Below the pieces are notes generated by a model. That model saw nothing but the letters and a program-made list of their open reading frames with translations. It did no database searches and was not told the DNA's origin. A program made the position numbers and the translations under genes. Below, piece by piece: positions 17,324-26,996 of a stretch of DNA of 64,000 nt (its first letter is position 1; every line of letters begins with the position of its first letter). This DNA comes from JAHEFT01 sp963700705 (lineage in GTDB: Bacteria; Pseudomonadota; Gammaproteobacteria; Xanthomonadales; SZUA-36): assembly GCA_963700705.1 (NCBI GenBank), contig CAVOYQ010000001.1:1-64000 (forward strand), in the 5' to 3' direction.

Positions 17324-18508
17324 TTACCCGAGTCGAGCCTTCGATGCTGCAGGCAGCTTGCTGGAGGTAACCTTTGCCCAACGCTCATTGACCAATTCCG
17401 ACGCGGCGGCTTCAAGGAACTCAGGCGCAGCCCACTGCTTCACATCAAAGTCATTCTTGATGTAGCCATGCTTGAGCATGAAGTCTTTACCGATTGCCAC
17501 GGAAGCGAGATTTTGCGGCGACAGGTTGGGAACCAGGTCGATGTGCTTGATGCCCTCGTAGGTATGTTCTACATCCAGGTAGAAGGTCTGCCGGTCAAGG
17601 ATCGCCGCCGCGGCGTGCTTGTGCTCGTTGCCCCAGCGCCCGACCCGGATCATGCCTTTCAGGAAGGCAATGACGAGTTCCGGGTGTTTATCGGCCATTA
17701 CGTCAGTGCAGGTTATCGGGGCAGGAATGTTGGCCACCTGTAAGGTCCAGTCGGGATGTCTCGACAGATCCTCGATAGCCTTGAATTTACCCGTTGCTTC
17801 GGAGAGTTGCTGCAGGGGTTTGCTTTGTGTGTAAATTGCATCGACAACGCCCTTTTCCAGCGCTGTTTCCAACGGACGGAACGCCAGGTCAGACTTGTGG
17901 TCACGCTGAAGCCATAAATCGGATGGATTTTCCAGAGGCTCCAGCATCCTCGGATCAGCGTACCAATCGTCAGGGTACGGGAATTCCACGATTTCCACAT
18001 CGTCCATGGTCATGCCGTTGATCCGCAGCATCAGTTCGATGCCCTGGTGCTCCTGGATGCGCCACCAGTCATTCTTGATGGTGTTCAGGCTCTTGGAAAG
18101 GCCGATCTTCTTGCCCTTGAGTTCAGTCATCCGGTAGATGTCGTCCCGCGCCCGCACCATCATGCAACCGCCTTCGCGGGGCGCATGGGTCACGCCGAGA
18201 AGTTTTGTCCGGCGGATATCCGCGTGCACCTGGATGGGTGGGAATAATCCGCCAAACCGGATCAGGTTGTCGAGGTTGTGGATGTAGTGCGGATAGAAAT
18301 CATTTTCGCGCGCGGAACGGAAATAGGCGTATTTCACGCCGAGTTTCTTGAACTCTTCGCGTGTCCAGCCCAGTTCCTGGTCAATATTGCTGGCGGAAAT
18401 CAGTGGGCAGTTCGTGTACCAGACTTCCTTCCAGTTCAACTTGACCGTGCTGAGTTTCGACGCCTTTTTGGCGGTTGTCTTTTTTGTGGGTTTCTTTCCC
18501 GTTGCCAT
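17324..18508 (-). CDS. DszB-like desulfinase / solute-binding-fold protein
   Basis: 394 residues. WYTNCPLISAS places Cys34, and HYIHNLDNLIRFGGLFPP places His74 and Arg84. This matches the arrangement of 2'-hydroxybiphenyl-2-sulfinate desulfinase DszB, whose catalytic Cys27, His60 and Arg70 also show a ten-residue His-Arg spacing and an RFGG-x-x-PP motif. TKLLGVTHAPREGG and LKGKKIGLSKSLNT fit the periplasmic-binding-protein-like (SsuA/NrtA) fold that DszB shares. There is no signal peptide or lipobox; the first 20 residues are Lys/Thr-rich and histone-tail-like. It is therefore probably cytosolic and enzymatic rather than an ABC receptor. No ABC permease or ATPase genes are nearby. The substrate may be an organic sulfinate, but this is inference. 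Confidence 0.6.
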   Translation of the reverse strand: MATGKKPTKKTTAKKASKLSTVKLNWKEVWYTNCPLISASNIDQELGWTREEFKKLGVKYAYFRSARENDFYPHYIHNLDNLIRFGGLFPPIQVHADIRRTKLLGVTHAPREGGCMMVRARDDIYRMTELKGKKIGLSKSLNTIKNDWWRIQEHQGIELMLRINGMTMDDVEIVEFPYPDDWYADPRMLEPLENPSDLWLQRDHKSDLAFRPLETALEKGVVDAIYTQSKPLQQLSEATGKFKAIEDLSRHPDWTLQVANIPAPITCTDVMADKHPELVIAFLKGMIRVGRWGNEHKHAAAAILDRQTFYLDVEHTYEGIKHIDLVPNLSPQNLASVAIGKDFMLKHGYIKNDFDVKQWAAPEFLEAAASELVNERWAKVTSSKLPAASKARLG

Positions 18509-18643
18509 CCTGTTTACTCCTTTGTTTCATTGGCGACAAAGCGCAATTCTTCGTGACCGGCCGAAACCGGTAACCAGCGGCGCTGGAATTCTGTTTGCTC
18601 GGTCTAATTATGGACAAAAGACAGGGATAGTGATGCACATATC

Positions 18644-18728
18644 GGGACATGTATTATACTTTTTGGGACAGGGCTCGATGCTTGAATTGTTGAAACAGCA
18701 AATTGGGACAAAACCGTGATATGGGACA
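18644..18728. repeat. Four GGGACA direct repeats upstream of the AraC-family gene
   Basis: GGGACA occurs at 18644, 18665, 18705 and 18723, all in the same orientation and mostly preceded by T or AT. Spacings are 21, 40 and 18 bases, close to whole helical turns. The last two overlap the possible start codons of the regulator. They could be operator half-sites for autoregulation; chance repetition cannot be excluded. Confidence 0.35.
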
Positions 18729-19760
18729 ACCGGTGAAGGGACGGAGAGTAGAGAACCCAACGTTACGCATTGGCTCCACCATGGGGGTACCCGAGGTGCT
18801 CAGAAGTCTGGGTGCCGACCCTGCGGCGGTGTTGGCCGAGGTGGGCATCGATTTAGAACTGTTTGACAATCCGAACAACCTGATTTCCTATCCGGCACGG
18901 GGCCGAATGATGGCGCATTGTGCAAAGCGCACCGCTTGTCCGCATTTCGGGCTTCTGGCCGGGCAGCGGGCAGGCCTGGACTCGTTCGGTTTGGTCGGCT
19001 TGCTGGCAAAATATTCGCAGAACGCAGGGAGAGGCACTACGCAGTCTTGTGCGTTTCATGCACCTTCACGTCAGGGGCGCGACGACCATCTTGACCGTGG
19101 ACGCCGACCTGGCAGTGCTGGAATACCAGATCTATCACTTGCGGGTCCCCGGCAACGACCAGGTGGGTGACGGGGCGGTGGCCGTGGCGTTCAATATCGT
19201 GCAGGACCTGTGCGGAAGCGATTGGGTGCCGGTTGAAGTGCGTTTCGCCCACCGCATGCCGGTGGATGTAACGCCCTATAAACGGTTCTTCCGTGTGCCT
19301 CTGCGTTTTGACACCGAACAATACGCCGTCGTGTTCTCCTCTGGCTGGCTGAATCGATAGTTTGCCCGATACCAGTCCAGAACTGCGTCAGCTTCTGCAA
19401 CAGGAGATCGACAAACTCGAGGTGCAACAAGCGGATGACTTTTCGGAACAAGTACGCAGCCTGCTGCGCTCCGCGCTGATGACCGGCCATTCTTCGGCAG
19501 ACCAGGTCGCCGAGCTCTTTTCCATACACCGGCGCACGCTGAATCGCCGTTTGAATGAGTCCGGCACCAGCTTCCGGGAACTCTCGGACGAAATTCGCTT
19601 CGAAATCGCCCGGCAGTTGCTCCAGGACACGGCAATGGAAATTATCGACATTGCTTCACTGCTCGGTTATTCCAACGCGAGCGCATTCACCCGGGCCTTC
19701 CGGCGCTGGAGTTCTGCAACACCTGCAAAATGGCGTGCCGTGGCAAGAGCGGAAGCATAA
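18721..19760 (+). CDS. AraC-family regulator with arabinose-binding-type N domain (two frameshifts)
   Basis: Three frames together give one ~340-residue OruR-like regulator. The first (GVPEVLRSLGADPAAVLAEVG, then ACPHFGLLAGQRAGLDSFG) is the start of the PF12625-type sensor domain. The second (GEALRSLVRFMHLHVRGATT through YAVVFSSGWLN) completes it. The third (SSADQVAELFSIHRRTLNRR, DIASLLGYSNASAFTRAFRRW) is the double helix-turn-helix. Breaks lie near 19020 and 19350. ATG 18721 and TTG 18703 are both possible starts. It is divergent from the desulfinase-like gene, which it probably controls. Confidence 0.75.
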
Positions 19761-19834
19761 GATACGGAAGTTCACGGCTTCCGTTGCCCGATTACGCAAG
19801 ATAAGCTATCCATTCATCTTCCCGGGAAAATGAC

Positions 19835-21505
19835 ATGAGTTTGCTCGCAGGCACGAACGGCATAACAAAAACAATTCGCTTTGACACCATCGCGGGCTTG
19901 ACCGCGGCCGCCGTGGTGCTGCCGAAAGCCATGGCTTACGCATCGGTGGCGGGGTTGCCGGTGGAAGTCGGTCTGTATACCGCTTTCCTGCCGATGATTA
20001 TTTACGCGCTGATGGGCACATCCCGGGTGCTTAGTGTCAGTTCCACCACTACGCTTGCAATCCTGACCGCAACCCAGTTGGCTGCGGTTGTGCCGGATGG
20101 GAATCCCGGGCAACTGCTGACCGCCGCCGCGACGCTGACCGTGCTGGTCGGCGTGATGCTGGTGCTGGCTTCCGTGCTGCGTTTCGGGTTCGTCGCCAAT
20201 TTCATCTCGGTTCCGGTGCTGACCGGGTTCAAGGCCGGGATCGGCCTGGTCATTGTGCTGGACCAGGCGCCCAAGCTGTTCGGCCTGCATATTGAAAAAG
20301 CGGGTTTCTTCCGGGACATTGGCTCCCTGGTCAAACACTTGCCGGATGCCTCCCTGCTGACCTTTTTGATCGCCGTGACTACCTTGCTGATACTGGGCGG
20401 GCTGAAGCAATGGTTCAAGAAACTGCCGGCGCCCCTGATCGCGATCGCTTTTTGCATCACGGCGTCCTGGATGTTTTCACTGGACGGCCGGGGTGTCGCC
20501 ACGGTTGGCCTGATCCCGTCCGGGCTGCCGGGCCTGAGCCTGCCGGACTGGTCGCTGATCATGGCTTTGATTCCAGGGGCGCTGGGCATTGCCTTGATGA
20601 GTTATACCGAAACCATTGCCGCAGGCCGGGCCTTCACGGTTCCGGGTGATCCACCCATCCAGGCTAACCGCGAACTGGTCGCAACGGGTTTGGCGAATGT
20701 GGGTGGTGCGTTTCTCGGCGCCATGCCCGCCGGTGGCGGCACGTCGCAGACCGCGGTGGTCAGGGCCGTTGGCGGACGTTCGCAAATGGCGTCCCTGGTC
20801 ACGGCGGCGGCTGCCGTTGCGACCATGCTGTTGCTGGCGCCGCTGATTGGCTTGATGCCGCATGCCACGCTGGCCGCGGTCGTGATCTTTTACTCGCTTC
20901 CCCTGATCAAGCCGCTCGAATTTGCGGCGATTCGCAAAGTCCGGACACAGGAGTTCCGGTGGGCCGTGTTCGCCTGCCTGGGCGTGCTGATTTGGGGCAC
21001 TTTGCAGGGCATTGCGGTGGCCATCATTATTTCGCTGGTCTCCCTCGCCAGCCAGACCGTACGTCCCCGGGTGTCGGTCATCGGGCGCAAGCGCGGCACC
21101 GATATTTTGCGGCCGATCAGCCCGGAGCATCCGGATGATGAGACGTTCGGAGAACTCCTGGTCATCCGGCCTGAAGGACGTTTGTTTTTTGTCAACGCCC
21201 AGGCAACCCGTGAAAAAATCCGGGAATTGATTTCTCAATACTCGCCACGGGTCGTGGCCCTGGATATGAGCAGGGTGCCGGACATGGAATTTTCAGCGCT
21301 GCAGATGATGATAGAAAGCGAGGAAAGCAGCACCGACGAGGGGGTGGTTTTTTGGCTGGCCGGGTTGAACCCGGCCGTGCTCGCGGTCGTGCGCCGCTCA
21401 GGCCTCGCCGATCAGCTTGGCCCGGAGCGACTTTTGTTCAATGCGCGTGAGGCGATCAAACAGTTTCAGTCGCGACCGCGCATGGCGGGAGAAGCGAACG
21501 CCTGA
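19835..21505 (+). CDS. SulP-family anion transporter with STAS domain
   Basis: 556 residues. Roughly 12-14 TM helices occupy residues 15-415, beginning IAGLTAAAVVLPKAMAYASVAG, the SulP phosphate/sulfate-type N-terminal motif, with PAGGGTSQTAVVRAVGGRSQ in the core. A cytosolic STAS domain follows from ~440 (GRLFFVNAQATREKIRELI; VVALDMSRVPDMEFSALQMM). It transports sulfate, bicarbonate or another anion; the sequence does not decide which. Its position next to rhodanese and desulfinase-like genes makes sulfate or sulfite handling attractive. Intact, 75 bases downstream of the AraC gene. Confidence 0.85.
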   Translation: MSLLAGTNGITKTIRFDTIAGLTAAAVVLPKAMAYASVAGLPVEVGLYTAFLPMIIYALMGTSRVLSVSSTTTLAILTATQLAAVVPDGNPGQLLTAAATLTVLVGVMLVLASVLRFGFVANFISVPVLTGFKAGIGLVIVLDQAPKLFGLHIEKAGFFRDIGSLVKHLPDASLLTFLIAVTTLLILGGLKQWFKKLPAPLIAIAFCITASWMFSLDGRGVATVGLIPSGLPGLSLPDWSLIMALIPGALGIALMSYTETIAAGRAFTVPGDPPIQANRELVATGLANVGGAFLGAMPAGGGTSQTAVVRAVGGRSQMASLVTAAAAVATMLLLAPLIGLMPHATLAAVVIFYSLPLIKPLEFAAIRKVRTQEFRWAVFACLGVLIWGTLQGIAVAIIISLVSLASQTVRPRVSVIGRKRGTDILRPISPEHPDDETFGELLVIRPEGRLFFVNAQATREKIRELISQYSPRVVALDMSRVPDMEFSALQMMIESEESSTDEGVVFWLAGLNPAVLAVVRRSGLADQLGPERLLFNAREAIKQFQSRPRMAGEANA

Positions 21506-21565
21506 GCCAGTGCGCTAGCCTGCACTCCGCTCTCGGAACGTATTCGAACCCTGGTTAAGTCCTGT

Positions 21566-22030
21566 TTACTTGACCGAATAACCGCGGCCTTCGAGGCAGG
21601 CGGCATCTGCTTTGTAGTAGGTGTCCATTTGCTGCTGGCCGGCGGCCTGCTGTTGCTGCTGGGCCTGACCTTCCGCGGCACTGTTCGCCCTGCGGCTGCG
21701 GGAGCGGTTGACCGTTGCGCCCGCTACAGCACCTTTACCCGCGTCGCCACCCACCACTTCAGCCGCTATGGCGCCGCGCGCCGCACCCCGCGCGCCGGCC
21801 CCGGGGGTTGTGCCGGTCGCCGTGGTTGGTGGCGCCGAAGCCTGGGGAACGGGTGGTGGCGCCGAGGGATCGATTCCCGTTTGCTGTACCGCCCATTGGT
21901 GGCATTCAGCCTCGTCGGTTTGTTGCTGCTCCGGCGACTGCCCGTTGGCGGGATATATGGATAGCTGTGCCGCCACCGGCGTGATCATTGCCGCGGAAAG
22001 CGCCAAAAGCCAAAAAGTTTGTTGTCTCAT
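21566..22030 (-). CDS. Exported glycine-zipper protein
   Basis: 154 residues with a signal peptide (TFWLLALSAAMITPVAA), a DEAECHQWA segment, a Pro/Ala/Thr-rich linker, then a glycine zipper (GAGARGAARGAIAAEVVGG, continuing GDAGKGAVAGA) and a Gln-rich region ending GRGYSVK. This is the YMGG-like arrangement of small outer-membrane-associated proteins of unknown role. It lies at the 3' end of the DUF3300-DUF2950 strand-mates, 33 bases after DUF2950, so it is probably in the same operon. Confidence 0.65.
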   Translation of the reverse strand: MRQQTFWLLALSAAMITPVAAQLSIYPANGQSPEQQQTDEAECHQWAVQQTGIDPSAPPPVPQASAPPTTATGTTPGAGARGAARGAIAAEVVGGDAGKGAVAGATVNRSRSRRANSAAEGQAQQQQQAAGQQQMDTYYKADAACLEGRGYSVK

Positions 22031-22062
22031 TTACCTTGCTCCAATTGAATTAACCGTTGGAC

Positions 22063-23001
22063 TCAGTCCTCCACGGTCCCCGCAAGGGAATCGTCCGTAG
22101 GCGCCCAGCTGGATTCGGGGTTGTAGCTGTCAATGGCTGCGGCCAGCTTTTCGGTGTCCGGTCCGAGATCGGTTTCAAAAACCAGTCCGCGATGGTTGAC
22201 CACAAACGTCATAACGCCGGAGTTGCCGTACTTGGCCGGCCAGGCGATCACGCCGAATCCGCGCGTCATCTGGCCGTTTTCGTCCACATAGTCCATTTCA
22301 CCGCCCGGAGCGTCAGCGCCACGGCGGGTAAGGATGCGGTAGAAATAGCCGTGGAAAGGCTTGGGTTCGCCCACCTGGAATTCTGCATCCGCCAACAGAT
22401 CACCCAGGGGACTCAGATCCGACTCGTCTTCAGCGGACCAGAACAGTCCGTCGTGCATGCCTTCAGTGCTGAGGAACCGTTGCGCGTATGCAGGCGGATT
22501 GCCGTCCCTGGATTCGCTGTGGTATTCCTTCTGGGCTTCCACGACCTCGTGCAGAGTTGTGAGGGTCCACAACTCGTTGCGGCCCACCCTGCGGTTCAGC
22601 AGTTCCTCGCGGCCTTCGGCCGTATCGAATCGCCAGCCCGCACCTTCTCTTACCAGTGGAATGGGCCAGGGCCAGGCGTTGTCACCCAGCAAGGCGATTT
22701 TTGTGTTTTCGTCAAAATCTTCGAAGTCCACCGACTCCGCGATCATTTCCTTGACCCGTTGGTAGTCCGCATGGTCGGCCTCGTCGTCTCCCGACAGGAA
22801 CATGTCCAAACTGCCGGGCCCAAAAACCTGCTCGATGCGTTGATCATCGCGGTTGCCAATCAATTCAGACAGGGTCTGGATGGCGGCTTCGGGTGTGTCG
22901 AAAACGACCTGGGATTGTTTTTGCCCACAGGAAGATAACAGGCCAGCCAAGAGGAACAGGGTGGCCAGAACATATGCGATTTTTACTGTTTTCAGTCTCA
23001 T
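22063..23001 (-). CDS. DUF2950 lipoprotein
   Basis: Lipoprotein signal (LATLFLLAGLLSSCG, lipobox LSSC) followed by the DUF2950 body: FDTPEAAIQTLSELI, WPWPIPLVREGAGWRFDTAEG and, near the end, GVIAWPAKYGNSGVMTFVVN. About 313 residues, normal length. ATG 23001 is preferred over 23007 because GAGGAG directly abuts the latter and is six bases from the former. DUF2950 and DUF3300 genes commonly occur as neighbours; both are envelope proteins of unknown function. Confidence 0.8.
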   Translation of the reverse strand: MRLKTVKIAYVLATLFLLAGLLSSCGQKQSQVVFDTPEAAIQTLSELIGNRDDQRIEQVFGPGSLDMFLSGDDEADHADYQRVKEMIAESVDFEDFDENTKIALLGDNAWPWPIPLVREGAGWRFDTAEGREELLNRRVGRNELWTLTTLHEVVEAQKEYHSESRDGNPPAYAQRFLSTEGMHDGLFWSAEDESDLSPLGDLLADAEFQVGEPKPFHGYFYRILTRRGADAPGGEMDYVDENGQMTRGFGVIAWPAKYGNSGVMTFVVNHRGLVFETDLGPDTEKLAAAIDSYNPESSWAPTDDSLAGTVED

Positions 23002-23016
23002 GATCATCTCCTCAAC

Positions 23017-24441
23017 TCAGCGCCGCCGTCCGCCGCCACTGCGGCTCGCTCCACCCCTGGAACCCCCGTATGAGGTGGCGCCCCGGCTGGACGCACCGCG
23101 GGAACTGGACATGCGGTCGGCAGACGGGCTGCGTGAACCGCTCAGGGCCGAGCTGCTGCCGCGGTTTGCGGTCGAGGGGCTGCGGGCCGCCGAATTGTTG
23201 CTACGATTTGCGGTTGATGCGCTGGTTTTCGGCGATGCCGAACGATTACCAGCCTGTGCGCTGGTGCCTGCCCGGTTGCCAGTCTGTGCGCTGTTGCTTG
23301 CCCGGTTGCCGGCTTGCGCGCTGGTGCCTGCCCGGTTTCCGGCCTGTGCACCGGTCCCCGCCCGGTTCGAGGCGGTTGCCGAAGAATGCCCGCGAGCCTG
23401 GTTACTGGTAACCCGGTTGGAGCCTGAACTGGCGCCATGTCTCTGCGCCACGTCGGCACTTTTGTAGTTAACGCCCTTGCGGTGGCTGCTGTCATGCTGC
23501 CAGGAGGTCCTCCCGCCTTCACCCCGGCCACCCCCGGTATTGACTCGATTCCCGCCATTGATATTGGTGTTGCGATTGAAGTTGTTCTGGCGATTGATAT
23601 CGATGTTGATGTCGTTATGGCCCCAGCCCCAGTTGCAGCCGCCCCAGATGGCGGCGCCAACGGCGACGCCTACCCCGAACGACACCAGGCCGTAACCGGG
23701 CGGCGGCGGGTAATAGTAGGCCGGGTAATAGTAGGACGGATAACCCCAGGCCGGGCCGTAGACCACGGTCGGAGAGTAAGTGGGCACGTAAATCACTTCG
23801 GGTGAAGTCGACTGGATGACGATGATCTGGTCCGGCTGCTGTTCGACGGTCTGCTGCTCGGTCGTTTCCAGGTTACCCGCATCATAGGCCAGGCCGCGCA
23901 TGCGCTGCACGGTATCCATCAGGTCGTTCTTCTGCGCCAGGAAGGCATCCCCGAGGTCCTGCGTCCAGTCCAGGTTTTCGCTCATCTGCTTGAGCACATC
24001 GGGCAGAGTGGTCAGCGACTTCACGCTGGGATCCCAGTCCTTCTGTTTCAGCGCCTCGTCCAGCGCGTCGCCCTTGAGGTCCGGTTGCCCGCGGATCCAG
24101 CGGTCCGCCTCGACGATCTCCAGCGGATAGGTCGAAGCCATCAGGATCTGCGCCAACAGGGCGTCGGGGTAGAGCGCGATCGGCGCGACCAGTTGTTCGA
24201 GTTGTTCCGTTGAAAAGCCGTTATCAGGCGCCGGTGTTGACGTGTCAGCCGACAGCGTAGAAGGCTCTGCGGTTGGCGCGGTGGCCGGATCGGTGACCTG
24301 GGCCAGCAACTCCGCCGAGGTCGGAGTATCACCGGCAGCAGCCACGGCAACAATCGGAAAGCACTGCAAAATCAGCGTGATGAGAATGGTCAGGCCGCCC
24401 AGTGCTGAGGATGGTATGGCCCGGGTTCGATTTGATTTCAT
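23017..24441 (-). CDS. DUF3300 envelope protein with low-complexity tail
   Basis: Signal peptide, then the DUF3300 domain (QLEQLVAPIALYPDALLAQI, STYPLEIVEADRWI, WDPSVKSLTTLPDVLKQMS), then a Tyr/Pro segment (GYPSYYYPAYYYPPPPGYG), a short hydrophobic glycine zipper, and ~200 residues of Ser/Asn/Arg/Gly-rich sequence with repeats of NRAGTSAQAG. The ATG at 24441 has GAGG nine bases upstream; the frame opens further at 24471. The tail looks disordered and RNA- or polysaccharide-binding in style, but its role is unknown. DUF2950 follows after 15 bases. Confidence 0.8.
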   Translation of the reverse strand: MKSNRTRAIPSSALGGLTILITLILQCFPIVAVAAAGDTPTSAELLAQVTDPATAPTAEPSTLSADTSTPAPDNGFSTEQLEQLVAPIALYPDALLAQILMASTYPLEIVEADRWIRGQPDLKGDALDEALKQKDWDPSVKSLTTLPDVLKQMSENLDWTQDLGDAFLAQKNDLMDTVQRMRGLAYDAGNLETTEQQTVEQQPDQIIVIQSTSPEVIYVPTYSPTVVYGPAWGYPSYYYPAYYYPPPPGYGLVSFGVGVAVGAAIWGGCNWGWGHNDINIDINRQNNFNRNTNINGGNRVNTGGGRGEGGRTSWQHDSSHRKGVNYKSADVAQRHGASSGSNRVTSNQARGHSSATASNRAGTGAQAGNRAGTSAQAGNRASNSAQTGNRAGTSAQAGNRSASPKTSASTANRSNNSAARSPSTANRGSSSALSGSRSPSADRMSSSRGASSRGATSYGGSRGGASRSGGGRRR

Positions 24442-24576
24442 ATGCGTTTTGCCTCTATTTGCATGTGGCAACCAGTCTGTTGGCGGCGCGTGCCGCCTGA
24501 TCAGATATATTCTGGAGATAGTCGTCAGTTTATATAACTCGTAATTTTACCGGTATTGCTTGCGAAAAGTCGCGCA

Positions 24577-25215
24577 TCAAACCTGTTCAATCCCGTTTTG
24601 CAGCGCAAAGCGGATCAGGTCTGCGCTGGTTGAAAGGCCGAGTGTTTCGATCATGGCGTACTTGTGGAATTCGACGGTTCGCGGGGAGATATCCAGTTGC
24701 GCGGCGATGACCTTGGCCGAGAGTCCGTCGACCAGCAGGCGCAGGATCTCGCGCTGCCGTAATGTCAGCCTGGCAACCGGGTCGCCGGCGTCGCCGCCCT
24801 CGCGCATGGCCTGGAACACTTCGCCTGCAATGGCCGGTGTGACAAAGGTCTTTCCGGCGGCGGCGGCCCGTACCGCCAGGATCAGCTCTTCCGAGGCGGA
24901 ATGTTTGAGCACGTATCCATGGGCGCCGGCATCCAGCGCGCGCCGGGCATAGGCCACGCTGTGGTGCATGGTCAGAAACACCACCTTGATACCGGGATTG
25001 TCCTTTTTCAGTTCTTCGAAGGCTTCGATGCCGTTGAGTTCCGGCATGGTGATATCGGAAACGATGACATCCGGCCTGAGTTCCCTGGCTGCGGTGAGCA
25101 GGGTACGGCCATTGTCGACGATTCCAAGCAGATCGAATTCCGTTTCCAGCAGTCGCTTCAGGCCCTCTGCCACGACCCGGTGGTCGTCCGCCAGCAATAC
25201 GCTTATGCGATTCAT
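24577..25215 (-). CDS. NarL/FixJ-type response regulator
   Basis: Receiver domain with acidic pocket D10-D11, phosphoacceptor Asp54 (VSDITMPELNG) and K-x-x-S/T region, followed by a LuxR-type helix-turn-helix (LTLRQREILRLLVDGLSAKV, ISPRTVEFHKYAMIE). Its ATG overlaps the stop of the sensor kinase (ATGA), so the two form a translationally coupled pair. The next genes on the same strand are DUF3300 and DUF2950, which are its most likely targets by position. Confidence 0.85.
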   Translation of the reverse strand: MNRISVLLADDHRVVAEGLKRLLETEFDLLGIVDNGRTLLTAARELRPDVIVSDITMPELNGIEAFEELKKDNPGIKVVFLTMHHSVAYARRALDAGAHGYVLKHSASEELILAVRAAAAGKTFVTPAIAGEVFQAMREGGDAGDPVARLTLRQREILRLLVDGLSAKVIAAQLDISPRTVEFHKYAMIETLGLSTSADLIRFALQNGIEQV

Positions 25216-26983
25216 GGTCCGCCCCGGCTCCAGGGAACGGAGAGTGTCAGCCTGGTCTTGCCGGGCTGGCTCCTGATGTTCAGCCTTCCGTTGACCAGCA
25301 AGGCGCGCTCTTTCATGCTCGACAGGCCGAGGCTGAAGGTGTCTTGTGTTTCCGCCAGATCAAAGCCTATGCCGTCGTCCTGCACCGTCAGCATGATCTG
25401 TTCGCTGTCCTGTTCAAGGATGACTTTGATGGTTTTAGCCTGGGCGTGTTTGACGGCATTTTGCAGGGCCTCCTGGGCAATTCGAAAGATACACAGCGCC
25501 AGATCGGGCGGCAGTTTCTCCCGGATGTCGTCGATTTTTGCGGTTATTGTAACGTCAACCCGCCGTTGAACACGCTCGATCTCGGATCGCAGCGCGGCGA
25601 CAAGGCCGAGATCGTCGACGAGCGACGGGTGAAGACGGTACGACATGTCATGGACATCCTTGCTGATGTTCACCAGTTCGGGTTGCAGCTGGTTCAGCAC
25701 CTCGTTCGTGGTGTCGGTTCCCGGGTGGGACCGCGCATAACTGGCGTCCATGGAAGCTCGCGCCAGGCGCTGCGACAGGTCATCGTGCAGCTCTCGTGCG
25801 ATCAGCCGGCGCTCGTCCTCGTGGGCCGTAATCAGTCTCCTGCCCAGGCTGGCGTGGGCAAGTTCCGCCTTCCTGCGTTGCCGGCGCTGGCGCAGAAGGG
25901 CCAGGACTATCCATGTTTGCGCCAGGAATACGAATGTCGCTGCGAAAATCCATTTTGCGTAGTGTTTCCAGAACGAAGGCTGTTCAAACAGGATCTTACT
26001 GCCGGGAGGCAAAAGCTCGAGACTGATTCCCCAGGTTTGTAGCTCTCTCCAGTCGTAAGTGGGCGGACTCAGATCAACCACTCTCCAGGGCGGGTTTTCC
26101 CTCTTGCCACGAAGTAAATCCTGTGCGGCTTCGGCAAGATCGACGCCAATTCTCGTGGCCTGAATGAGGCTGCCACCGATGATGCCGTGTCCCAGTTGAT
26201 CGTCAAATGCGCCAAAAACCGGGGCCTTGCTGGCCGCCCTGATAACCGCCAGCCCGGAATAGTGTTGCAGACTTACGCCGTTAACGTCACTGCTCAGGAA
26301 ACCGTAAAAAACGACCGAGTCGGGCGAAAGCTGGGCCACTTTTTCCTGTATCTCGTGGATGGCCAGGTCATTGGTGAATTCGAGACTGAATCGATCGGAC
26401 CAGGGTTCGAGTTCTTTTCGTGCGGCGGCGGAAAGCACCCGCTCGGACGGCGAATCACCGAAGATCATGACAATGTGAGAAGTTTCGGGTTTCAGGCGGA
26501 GGATGTTTTCAACCACCCCGGTGAATGAGAAACGGGTGGCCACCGCGCCATCGCCGGGTTGCAAAGGGGTCACACGCAGAATGGATTCACGCGCCATCGC
26601 AATGAACAAGGCATCGGGAAAAGTCGAATCCCTGTTGTTTACCCAGAAGTTTATCGCCGGCGGACCGATCGCTACCACCAGTTGGGGCGGCAATTCGCCG
26701 TACCGGCTCAGCAACAGTTGCACGATCGTTTCATCGACCTGGTCCTGCGGATCTATGCCTTTCTGCCTGAGATCAATATCCTGAAAGGCAATCGGGGTGG
26801 TGTATTTACGCTGCAGTTGATTTCTGAATTCCTCGGTGGGCCGGAAATACGGCGCCGCGCTTTCATCGTAGCTGTTCAGGATGAGGACCTGCAGGGTGTC
26901 CTGTTGTGCAAATGCCGGCAAGGGACCAGGCAGACCAGGCACGCCAGCAGCAAATAAACGCGGATTTGTAACTTCAGACTCAC
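25212..26983 (-). CDS. NarL-type sensor kinase with ABC-substrate-binding-like sensor domain (5' frameshift)
   Basis: The periplasmic part (residues ~20-325) has the ABC_sub_bind-like fold (LQVLILNSYDE, LVVAIGPPAINFWV, VFYGFLSSDVNGV). A TM helix (WIFAATFVFLAQTWIVLALL) follows, then HisKA_3 (RLIARELHDDLSQRLA, phospho-His) and an HATPase domain (IAQEALQNAVKHAQA, DDGIGFD, GLSSMKERA). The listed frame starts at 26942 inside a proline run. In the neighbouring frame GTG 26983 gives a proper signal peptide (SLKLQIRVYLLLACLVCLVP), implying an indel near 26925. The ligand is unknown. Confidence 0.8.
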
Positions 26984-26996
26984 TGGGATAATCGGA

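Noticed and set aside
17324..18508. Call as an ordinary ABC nitrate/sulfonate receptor
   Set aside because: No signal peptide, no ABC genes nearby, and the Cys/His/Arg layout fits DszB better; the receptor reading remains a fallback.
19814..21238. Minus-strand Gln/His-rich frames opposite SulP
   Set aside because: Typical reversed-TM shadow; the plus strand encodes an intact SulP protein.
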